Shown: positions 1 to 6,585 of the stretch, piece after piece | Layout of the letters: each line of letters begins with the position of its first letter | How positions within the stretch are numbered: position 1 is the first letter of the stretch | Assembly: GCA_004335635.1 (NCBI GenBank) | Contig: QAXH01006427.1 | Location: 65,336 to 75,468 of the forward strand | Origin: Chloromonas sp. AAM2 | Lineage: Eukaryota; Chlorophyta; Chlorophyceae; Chlamydomonadales; Chlamydomonadaceae | Length of the DNA stretch: 10,133 bases | Reading direction: 5' to 3' | Program-made: the position numbers and the translations under genes | The notes under the pieces: generated by a model | The model's input: the letters and a program-made list of their open reading frames with translations, nothing else | The model's database searches: none | What the model was told of the DNA's origin: nothing

Positions 1-18
1 GTGTGTGTGTGTGTGTGT
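1..18. repeat. (GT)9 microsatellite at window edge
   Basis: The window opens with nine uninterrupted GT dinucleotides. The tract probably continues to the left, so its true length is unknown. Confidence 0.95.
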
Positions 19-391
19 TTACATCTGTATCGTTTCACAAAGTGGAACAGAAGATGGCGGAAAGATTAATCATGCATTTGTGTCGCTTGATGTTTGCCCT
101 TGCACCTACTATAGCAGGTTCAAGCCACTACAAAACCACAGGGTAAAGCAGGCATATAACCATGAACAACAGGGCTGAGGCTGTTCTGACACGCCCTATA
201 GTCCAGGGAGGAGTGCTCGGCCAGGGCAAGGGAGGAAAGACACCCAATGGTCACCTACTGCAGCATGGCCATCACCTGCTAGATTTTTTATGCGCCTGAT
301 TGCTCTGCTTGTTCAGATGTGTTATACATTTGTTTGCTCTGCTTGTTGTTCAGATGTGTTTTACATTTGTTTGCACCGGTTGACCTCTCAG
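19..391. other. Intron or 5' flank before the first recognised PP2C exon
   Basis: I see no securely coding stretch here. An ATG at 162 opens a 45-codon frame ending at 297-299. A GT at 240-241 would leave it in the phase needed to join the exon at 392, but the donor (GTCACC) is poor and the peptide has no recognisable motif. The phosphatase start codon is therefore either outside the window or in an exon I cannot confirm. Confidence 0.5.
301..371. repeat. Tandem duplication of about 35 bp before the exon 1 acceptor
   Basis: Two adjacent copies (301-334 and 335-371) share TGCTCTGCTTGTT, CAGATGTGTT and ACATTTGTT. The second copy has a 3-base insertion (GTT). They sit 20 bases upstream of the proposed acceptor at 390-391 and add pyrimidine-rich sequence to it. 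Confidence 0.85.
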
Positions 392-514
392 GGCTGAGCA
401 GCAGCGGGGACGACGAGGCAGCGGAGGCGGCGGGGCGGCGGCCGGTGGCAAGCGGGAAGCTGGGCCGGGTGGTGTTCGGAGTGGCGCAGGCCAGATGTGC
501 AAGACCGTACATGG
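392..514 (+). CDS. PP2C exon 1 (first exon visible)
   Basis: It reads [17 protein letters not shown], then [19 protein letters not shown], and ends one base into the Glu codon of RPYM-ED before donor GTGAGT. The acidic, Ala/Ser-rich start resembles a linker ahead of the catalytic domain. The CTCAG acceptor at 387-391 is the best choice but not certain; other AGs lie further upstream in the open frame. Confidence 0.8.
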
Positions 515-1251
515 GTGAGTGGAGGTGATTATCACTGATTATTGAATCTGGCAAGGCCAGGGCAGGAAACTGGGCCGGGTTGTGTATGGAGTGGCGCAGG
601 AGCATGCATGGGGTGAGAAAAGCACTGGCAGATTTCCCCATGTCCATGTCCATGTCCATGTCTGCTGTGGTGGTCTAGGATTGGGTCGATGTCTGAGCAA
701 GGCTGCATCTGTTATTCTTGTCGAAATATGCTGCTGGTGAAGCTGTGAACAGGCGTACAAAGCATCTCTGGTTGCACGGGTTCTGCTTTTTCTGCACATC
801 CCCTATGTGTCTTGGACGTCCGGCCACTGTGCAGAGGACCGTCACTGTTGCGTATCGTGCTGGCGACCCATGGCCAGTGGTGGGCGGCCCGTAGAAGACG
901 GGGTGGAACGGTCCTATGTTGGCGTTTTCGACGGTCACAACGGCGCAAGATCGGCCGAGGTGGCGGCGGGCCGGCTGCATGCGTTATTGGCAGCAGACCC
1001 TGTGTTCCGGACCCATACAGGGGACACAGGCCCGCCTGCAGCCATGGTGAGACCATCACAGTGTACTATTACTAGCACTACACTTAATAGTGTTAGCAAT
1101 TAGTAATAACCTCGATTTGATATAGGTGTTTGGCTTGCTGCGGACATTGTGGTCCGGACCCATACCGGGAAGACGACATGCTTGCATGTGCGATGCGTAG
1201 ACGTGTAATGTACCGCATGTGACACATGCATGTGTGATGTACCGCATGCGA

Positions 1252-1296
<45 letters not shown>

Positions 1297-4200
1297 TGTA
1301 CCGCATGTGACGCATGTATGTGTGATGTACCGCATACGACATGTGACATGTGACGTGTGCGTGGTGTACCGCATGTGAATGCGTAAGTGTGATGCATAAA
1401 GGAGGTGTATGCCACGAGGATGTGCTATCACGTGATGCATTGGTGCCTTGTGGTCCCTACGGCGGTGGCTCTAGTGTGGCACATGGGTGCGTGTCAAGGG
1501 GGAGTCCGCATCGTGATGTGGTACCCACAGTGTTTAGTATCGTATTGTGTGATGTGTCCTACAGGCTGCAGAGGAGGCTGCAGTGGCGGGTGCGCTGCGT
1601 AGAGCATTTCGCACGCTAGACGATGACATACTGGCACAGGTGCGAGGCCTATGCATAGGTCGGGGTTGGGCCGCAAGGATTTGGTCACTTTCCCATGAGC
1701 GTGAGATGGTTGAGTGGGAAAGACAGGTAGCTGTGGAGAACCTGCAATGTTTTCATTCATTGGATTGTATTTGCATTTGCGGTTCTGAAAACGTGCATTG
1801 TTTTTACGTACGGGCTGTTTTTGCGAGCGAACAGCCCAGGCTGCTATTCACATGAATTCACGTGTAGAATTTGAGTGAATACTAGCCATGTCCAACTGTG
1901 AAAAAAGCCATGTAACGATGACGATGATCATAATCATGATGACGACACTTGTAAGCCACATGTTGCGATTGTGTGGCACTGCAGGCGTCATCTGACGGCG
2001 GTCGTGACGGGTCGACTGCCCTGGTGCTGCTGCGACTGGGAGATGCCCTATACATGGCACATGCAGGTTTGTGGAAAGGAGACCTGACCTGGCTAGGGTT
2101 GTGCCATGATGTATCCAAAAGGCAGATATGTGTAACATACAGCATGTGCAGCTGTTTTGAAACGTATCTTGATGCAATGTTTTGCTGGCTCTGTCCGCCA
2201 CACGCTGGTCCCATGCTGGCTTGCTCCAGGTGGCTTCCAGACCATGATGGGCTGTTAAGGACACCCTCATTCCCTCTCTTACTCTTGTGCCAATGAGGAC
2301 CGGGTCTCCCAAATTTGGCGTCATTCAATGCTGGTCACTCAGGACGGCGCTGCTGTTGTTTTGCCGGGCGACACACTGATGCTGGTCACTCAGCATGTGT
2401 CTGACTGTGTTTCTTCGGGTGACTCCCGAGCCGTGCTTTGCCGAGAGGAGAGAGAGCTGTTGATCACGCTAGAAGATGAAGCGATTGTAACCAGTCAACA
2501 GCGCAAAGCAAACCAAACGGGCATCTCTGCGTGGGCAACAATCATGATTGCTGTTTCTGTCCCACGTGCTTCATGCTGGCCCATCACGTGGGCTATCACT
2601 TGTTTTCAGGGGATTCACGTGCCGTGCTGTGCCGGGCGGGTGGAGTAGCGTTGGCTCTCACTCGCGACCACAAACCCGACCTGCCGGGGGAGAGAGCCAG
2701 GGTGGAGGCGGTGAGTGTCGCACACGTGTAGAACAGATAGATAGACATGAATCAGGACCACAAGCCCGACCTGCCGTGGGAGAGAGCCAGAATGGAGGCG
2801 GCGAGTGGTGCTTCTGATTGTTTGGCTTTCGCAGGCGGATGTATATAGAGGCACCCTTCTAACACGATTGGTACTGTCACCCACAAAACATGGCTCTGTG
2901 CGTACTTCAGTTTTGCAGCCTGGAAGGGCTGAGCAGCAGCTGTTGACACGTTAGACACTGCAGAGTTGACTCAAACTGCGGTTCAGCTCTCTCTTGGCCA
3001 TGGAACAGGCCTTGCATGTGCGTGGCTTTTTGGGGCACCATGCTCATGCTCTTTGAATGGGGTGATGCAGGCAGCTGCTGAACACCAAGACTGTTTGGTC
3101 CGCAGTAGGGTTGTGAAGCCATTGTAAGCACACAACCCATGACGTTCGGCATGATGATCATGATGATCACCATGATGATCATGATGATCACATGCTGGTG
3201 CATGATAATGATGAACACATGCTGGTGCATGATAATGATGATCACATGCTGGTGCATGATAATGATGAACACATGCTGGTGCATGATAATGATGATCACA
3301 TGCTGGTGCATGATAATGATGAACACATGCTGGTGCATGATAATGATGATCACATGCTGGTGCATGATAATGATGAACACATGCTGGTGCATGATAATGA
3401 TGATCACATGCTGGTGCATGATAATGATGAACACATGCTGGTGCATGATAATGATGAACACATGCTGGTGCATGATCATGATGAACACATGCTGGTGCAT
3501 GATAATGATGAACACATGCTGGTGCATGATAATGCCGCGGTCACATGCTGGTGCATGATAATGATGATGATAATGATGAACACATGCTGGTGCTTATCCC
3601 CTTGGCTGGGCATGTCATCACACTGCCCATGACGTACTGTGTCACAGGCGGGAGGGCGAGTGGAGCTGCAGCGGTGCTGGCGGGTGGTGGTGGAGGCGAC
3701 GGCGGACCGACCGGGGTCGGGGCTGGCGGTGTCGAGGTGGGAAAAGGAACGGGCAGATTGTAATGACGAGTTAATATGGGATGTTTCTGCATGGTTTGGA
3801 TTGAATCAAGTTATAAATTGGATTGAGTAAATGAAGACATTAGGGTGGTGGTGGTGGTGGCGGCGACTGCGGATTGGTGCTGCTGGTGTCAAGGTGGGAC
3901 GAGGACTGGGCATTCTGAAGCAGATGTTGCGCCACACACATGACCAGAGTACTCGCGGAATTGGAAAGTAGTTTGGTTTGGTCAAGTGTGTACCGTCAAT
4001 GCTATCACACTGAGCCAGTCCCGTACACAGCCTGACAGGTGCCTTTGGTTACGGCTTCCTGGCTGCAGACAGAAATGCACATCATTGTTTGCTTGTAGCT
4101 GCAGACCTTCGTGCCCATGGCCCCTGCTGTTTAGGGCTCTGGATGACATGTAAATACATAGATTTCAAACCAACAGTGTTCATGTTTGTTGTGTCACATG

Positions 4201-5689
4201 TACATTTATAAGATTGTATAGTTATGTTTCTAAGCCTTTTTGTGTTGTATTGTTAGCTGTGATTCCTTTGCCCTCGATGACCCCTTGCGGTCTTTTTTCC
4301 CGGCCCCTTGCTTAGGGCTTTGGGTGACATCGACTTCAAGCGGCCCAAGCGTCTGGTGGAGAGTCTGCCGGACGTGGGGCGGTACGTGCCCAGACCGGGC
4401 GATGCATTCGTGGTGCTGGCGTCTGACGGCCTGTGGTGAGTGGTCTATGGAGTTAGTGGGTAATCAGTGGATCCGTACAAAAGCAGTCGGAATTTGAGAC
4501 TAGTAGATCTCTGCCGTAGAACAACATTGCTGTAGAAGTGGACAGAGCTGCTGAAGAAGTGTGCGGGGTGGTGGTGGGGGTCGGGGCGTGGGTGTGTGGG
4601 TGTGTTCCCTTCTGAACAGTACAAATAATGTGTCAAAAGGCAGTACAGATCACGTGCAACACGTTCTGTCAGAAATGCAGGTGTGTGTACACGTGTGTGG
4701 TGATGTATTGACTGTCCAGGGACGTGCTGTCGGATCAGGACGCCGTGGAGGCCGTCAGCAGCAGACTCGCGGTAAGACGAAAAGGGACATGGTGCATGGA
4801 ACATGGTGCATGGCGCATGGGACATTCCAAGCATCAAACTACAGTCGGGCATGCATTTGTTGCGCCTTTCTTGGGAAGGCGGCCTAAAACAGATGTGCAT
4901 TTCATCAGCTTACCTAACCCTGACACCAACCCTGACACCAACCCCCTGGTAACGGGGATGAGTAAAGACTGGTTCAAGACTGAAATTTCAAATCAGGTGC
5001 AAACAACAGCTGAAGACAGATTAACGATGTGGTCCGTGGTCCGCCAGGGGGAGCGCAAAGGTCTATCCTAGCCAACATGAAGCTGGTCCCGAGCGGCCTG
5101 TAGGCTTGACTTTGTTGTGCATGCAACGTTTCAGACTGCACATGTGACGCCATGCCTTACACTTGCCTCACTGCACAGTACACATTGACATGGGTCCAAG
5201 GCGGCATGCTGCTCACATTGAAGGTGGCAAGGTGGCATATTGCCACAGTGTGTGTCCCTGCCACATGCCATCATGACTGCGCCTGTGAGCCTGCATGGAC
5301 CTGCTTCTGCAAGCATGCGCCTTTGCATGGGCCTTTGCATGGGCCTGTGCATGCACCTGTGCATGGGCCTGCGCCAATGACGCTACCCAAGTCAGGCCCA
5401 ACTGAGGTGTGCATTTCACCAACATGTGTTGCATGCAGAAGTGGCATGGCTGCCCACTTGCCTTGTTGGGCGGTACCCATCCCGTTCCGTTTCCTGTAAC
5501 GCTGCCCTGCTGTAAACAGTCATACAGCCTGCTCACTCCAACAACTTGTGTTGCCTGCAGAAGTGTCAAGGTGCCGCCACGGCCGCCCACGCCACAGCAG
5601 CAGCGGAGGCAGCCCTGGCTCTCGCAGTGCGACGGGGGACAGTGGATAATGTCACAGTGGTGGTCATGGCGCTAGTGTGGGGGGCCTAG
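392..5689 (+). CDS. PP2C-family Ser/Thr protein phosphatase, nine exons (N-terminus unresolved)
   Basis: Metal-dependent phosphatases of this family (PPM/PP2C) remove phosphate from serine and threonine using two Mn/Mg ions bound by aspartates. Exons are 392-514, 835-1046, 1565-1639, 1985-2066, 2610-2710, 3648-3736, 4316-4435, 4720-4771 and 5561-5689. Every intron is GT...AG, all phases agree, and the joined frame is 326 codons plus TAG. Motifs in order are [75 protein letters not shown] and [11 protein letters not shown]. These cover the metal-binding Glu/Asp residues of the family, including DG of DGHNG, the Asp of SDG and the Asp of DN, so the domain looks complete and catalytically intact. 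I see no membrane segment or targeting signal in what is covered. Exon 1 lacks an in-frame ATG, so a 5' exon is missing. Substrate and subfamily cannot be told. Confidence 0.93.
561..617 (+). pseudogene. Diverged copy of the exon 1 3' edge in intron 1
   Basis: Positions 561-600 match exon 1 451-490 at 34 of 40 bases, 110 bases downstream. The copy reads [13 protein letters not shown] against [13 protein letters not shown]. It then loses about 12 bases but keeps CATGG plus a GTGAG donor-like end at 613-617. The frame remains open. Confidence 0.88.
638..661. repeat. (CCATGT)4 hexamer repeat
   Basis: There are four perfect tandem copies of CCATGT in intron 1. Confidence 0.95.
835..1046 (+). CDS. 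PP2C exon 2: completes RPYMED, contains VFDGHNG
   Basis: It begins with AG, completing the Glu codon split by intron 1, then reads DRHCCV. The segment [19 protein letters not shown] is the canonical second PP2C motif, with its metal-binding DG pair. The donor GTGAGA at 1047 follows Ala-Met in phase 0. Confidence 0.92.
1143..1171 (+). pseudogene. Diverged copy of part of exon 2 in intron 2
   Basis: It matches exon 2 positions 996-1024 at 24 of 29 bases, 147 bases downstream, including the 13-base identity TCCGGACCCATAC. The copy reads DIVVRTHTG against DPVFRTHTG. No donor follows it. Confidence 0.7.
1211..1380. repeat. 29-bp tandem repeat with embedded (GT)20
   Basis: TACCGCAT recurs at 1211, 1240, 1299, 1328 and 1367. 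Spacings are 29, 59, 29 and 39, so a 29-base unit is interrupted by a GT microsatellite at 1255-1295 and by a 10-base insertion. It lies in intron 2. Confidence 0.9.
1565..1639 (+). CDS. PP2C exon 3: Ala-rich helix segment
   Basis: This 25-codon exon, phase 0 at both ends, contains [19 protein letters not shown], matching the helix that precedes the DGSTA motif in the family (compare the usual A...F...D). The acceptor is CCTACAG at 1558-1564. A 12-base tandem copy offers a second in-frame acceptor at 1575-1576, which would drop four residues (AAEE). The donor is GTGCGA. Confidence 0.88.
1812..1837. repeat. Short inverted repeat (8-bp stem, 10-base loop)
   Basis: GGGCTGTT at 1812-1819 pairs with AACAGCCC at 1830-1837 in intron 3. 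It could form a hairpin in the pre-mRNA. No terminator role is expected in an intron. Confidence 0.6.
1985..2066 (+). CDS. PP2C exon 4: DGSTALVLL motif
   Basis: It codes for [19 protein letters not shown] followed by DALYMAHA, the conserved core strands before GDSRAVL. The acceptor is ACTGCAG and the donor GTTTGT. It ends in phase 1, and the split Gly codon is completed by exon 5. Confidence 0.92.
2328..2450 (+). pseudogene. Two diverged copies of the exon 5 5' edge in intron 4
   Basis: Copies at 2328-2378 and 2379-2450 both begin ATGCTGGTCACTCAG, 51 bases apart. Each resembles the region before and into exon 5 (from ATGCTGG at 2573). The second copy encodes GDSRAVLCR at 2418-2444 and differs from exon 5 at six of nine codons, all third positions. 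In both copies the CAG acceptor of the real exon reads CGG, so neither should splice there. Confidence 0.85.
2610..2710 (+). CDS. PP2C exon 5: GDSRAVLCR and DHKP motifs
   Basis: It starts by completing Gly and reads [18 protein letters not shown], then [16 protein letters not shown], both highly conserved PP2C signatures. The acceptor is TGTTTTCAG and the donor GTGAGT. Its 5' edge has two diverged copies upstream and its 3' edge one copy downstream. Confidence 0.94.
2756..2807 (+). pseudogene. Diverged copy of the exon 5 3' edge in intron 5
   Basis: It matches 2666-2717 at 47 of 52 bases, exactly 90 bases downstream, and extends through the donor. The copy reads [15 protein letters not shown]. 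Its donor is GC (GCGAGT) instead of GT. Confidence 0.95.
3150..3600. repeat. 27-bp minisatellite in intron 5, about 15 units
   Basis: A 21-base ATGATC-rich doublet (3150-3191) leads into a 27-base unit, ATGCTGGTGCATGATAATGA plus TGAACAC or TGATCAC, starting at 3192. Twelve exact-length units are followed by one of 29 and one of 39 bases and a final partial unit near 3584. AAC and ATC endings alternate for the first eight units, giving a 54-base dimer, then AAC units follow. Because 27 is a multiple of three, long false reading frames appear on both strands. Confidence 0.96.
3648..3736 (+). CDS. PP2C exon 6: AGGRV and LAVSR motifs
   Basis: It reads [20 protein letters not shown], then [15 protein letters not shown] follows the DHKP block in the family and LAVSR-ALGD is the next signature, split by intron 6 in phase 2. 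The acceptor is TGTCACAG and the donor GTGGGA. Confidence 0.92.
3843..3920 (+). pseudogene. Diverged copy of the exon 6 3' edge in intron 6
   Basis: It parallels 3682-3758: GGGTGGTGGTGG, GGCGAC, GCGGA, then GGTGTC-A-AGGTGGGA against GGTGTCGAGGTGGGA, followed by similar intronic bases (GAGGACTGGGCA against AAGGAACGGGCA). The GT donor is kept (3893-3894). About 10 bases are missing inside, which breaks the frame. Confidence 0.85.
4113..4170 (+). pseudogene. Diverged copy of the exon 7 5' edge in intron 6
   Basis: It resembles 4299-4340. Positions 4130-4149 match 4311-4330 at 17 of 20 bases, including TTAG|GGCT and TGACAT. After an 11-base insertion carrying a stop (TAA), GATTTCAA matches CGACTTCAA. 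The AG acceptor is intact (4133-4134). Confidence 0.85.
4316..4435 (+). CDS. PP2C exon 7: ALGDIDF and ASDGLW motifs
   Basis: It reads [20 protein letters not shown], then [20 protein letters not shown]. It contains the conserved P-D-V segment and the metal-binding Asp of SDG. The Trp codon is split TG|G by intron 7. The acceptor is TGCTTAG and the donor GTGAGT. Confidence 0.94.
4565..4600 (+). other. G-quadruplex-compatible G-rich tract in intron 7
   Basis: G runs at 4565-4568, 4576-4580, 4583-4586, 4590-4592 and 4598-4600 have loops of 2 to 7 bases, which fits the usual G4 pattern on the transcribed RNA sense. Whether it folds is not shown by sequence. Confidence 0.6.
4720..4771 (+). CDS. 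PP2C exon 8: [12 protein letters not shown]
   Basis: This 52-base exon completes the Trp codon and continues the [13 protein letters not shown] signature, ending VSSRLA. The acceptor is CTGTCCAG and the donor GTAAGA, phase 0. Confidence 0.92.
4916..4939. repeat. 12-bp tandem duplication in intron 8
   Basis: AACCCTGACACC occurs twice in tandem and is followed by AACCCC. Confidence 0.9.
5317..5376. repeat. 12-bp minisatellite in intron 8, five units
   Basis: Five units of the type GGGCCTTTGCAT or GGGCCTGTGCAT run at 5317, 5329, 5341, 5353 and 5365. Confidence 0.93.
5419..5465 (+). pseudogene. Diverged copy of the exon 9 5' edge in intron 8
   Basis: Positions 5419-5445 match 5541-5567 at 23 of 27 bases, 122 bases upstream, including TGTGTTGC and GCAG|AAGTG. 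After a gap of about 11 bases, GGCTGCCCAC matches GGCCGCCCAC. The acceptor AG is intact, so it is a candidate alternative acceptor. Confidence 0.85.
5561..5689 (+). CDS. PP2C exon 9: [10 protein letters not shown] and stop
   Basis: An Ala-rich helix ([19 protein letters not shown]) leads into [19 protein letters not shown] and TAG at 5687-5689. The DN pair is the last metal-site signature of the family. The acceptor is GCCTGCAG, phase 0. Confidence 0.93.
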   Translation, partial: KCQGAATAAHATAAAEAALALAVRRGTVDNVTVVVMALVWGA

Positions 5690-5702
5690 CGCATAGATGC
5701 AC

Positions 5703-5876
5703 ATGGTGCACGTCACATGGCGCATATACGTGTCACGGTGCATGTACGTCACACGGTGCATGTACGTCACATGGTGCACGTCACATGGTGCATGTACGTC
5801 ACATGGTGCATGTACGTCACATGGTGCATGTACGTCACACGGTGCATGTACGCCACACGGTGTACGTCACATGATG
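5703..5876. repeat. 18/14-bp array directly after the PP2C stop
   Basis: About ten units of ATGGTGCATGTACGTCAC (18 bases) and a shorter ATGGTGCACGTCAC form (14 bases) are intermixed, with AC/AT variation at the start. Eight units contain ACGTCAC. The array starts 14 bases after the stop codon, so it should lie in the 3' UTR. Confidence 0.93.
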
Positions 5877-6222
5877 CAAGCATGGAACGCATTGTATGGG
5901 GGGCCTAGCACATGCTTAGCACGCGTGTCCATGCATGTATACGGATACCATTGCAAGAGAAGATAAACACGAGTTCTGCTGTTCACAAAACGATTGCCAG
6001 TTGGCTGGAGGCACTGCCATGTGCTTAGCAGGGGTAGTCACAGCACTGGTCGGGTGCCCGAGGCGTGCGTGTTTGCATGCATGTATACAAAGTTTTGCGG
6101 GAGCCTGCTTGCATGCAAGTACGTACAGGTTACACAGCTTTGCAACAGCAGACAGTCTGCTGTGTACAGAACGATTGCAAGATGGTTTCATGAAAGGCAT
6201 GTAGGCCACATGATGCAAGCAT
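5868..6222. repeat. Diffuse duplicated blocks in the 3' flank
   Basis: CACATGATGCAAGCAT is identical at 5868-5883 and 6207-6222 (339 bases apart). CATGCATGTATAC follows a CGTG-rich stretch at both about 5930 and 6078. An AAAACGATTGCCAG-like block near 5987 recurs as AGAACGATTGCAAG near 6168. The pattern suggests overlapping old duplications and not one clean repeat. Confidence 0.7.
5882..5913 (+). pseudogene. Copy of the exon 9 stop-codon region downstream
   Basis: Positions 5897-5913 match 5678-5694 (TGGGGGGCCTAGC-CAT) at 16 of 17 bases, and both are preceded by ATGG at the same general distance. The copy lies on the far side of the 18/14-bp array. Confidence 0.65.
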
Positions 6223-6452
6223 ACGAGGCATGTGTGCCACATGGCACTCATGTGGCATGGTCTAGATGGTGTCACAGTTGAAGGCATGCAGGTGAAGATC
6301 ACTATATGTAGATGGTGCTGTCTTATGGCATGGAGCAGAGCGGAGTAAACGAGAGCAGGTGAAAGGTGTGCGTGTGGGGAGCGACGGTGTGGCTCTGGAT
6401 ACAGAGACCACAGGGCAGGCAATGCAAGGTCCATGCAGGGAGTGACCACTTG

Positions 6453-6585
6453 GGTCCATGCAGCGAAGGCAGGCATCACATGCACCCATGCAGGGAAGGT
6501 CCATGCAGCAAAGGCAGGCATCACATGCATCCATGCAGGGAAGGTCCATGCAGCGAAGGCAGGCATCACATGCATCCATGCAGGG
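6453..6585. repeat. 45-bp minisatellite, three units
   Basis: Units begin GGTCCATGCAG at 6453, 6498 and 6543 and carry GGCAGGCATCACATGCA. A degenerate partial unit lies at 6428-6440 and another near 6586. Because 45 is a multiple of three, open frames appear on both strands, including the 247-codon minus frame. Confidence 0.95.

Noticed and set aside
2341..2393. Possible exon 4 copy reading [17 protein letters not shown], resembling [17 protein letters not shown]
   Set aside because: At base level the segment aligns better with the duplicated exon 5 acceptor region (shared ATGCTGGTCACTCAG and GGGYGAC). The exon 4 resemblance is likely chance.
2925..2940. 16-base identity AGGGCTGAGCAGCAGC between intron 5 and the start of exon 1
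   Set aside because: It is 2.5 kb away, short and GC/CAG-rich, unlike the nearby junction-spanning copies. I cannot separate it from chance.
3139..3632. Long open frames on both strands across the 27-bp array (repeats of [17 protein letters not shown] and MHQHVFIII)
   Set aside because: A 27-base unit without stops gives open frames automatically. The array is inside intron 5 of a well-supported gene.
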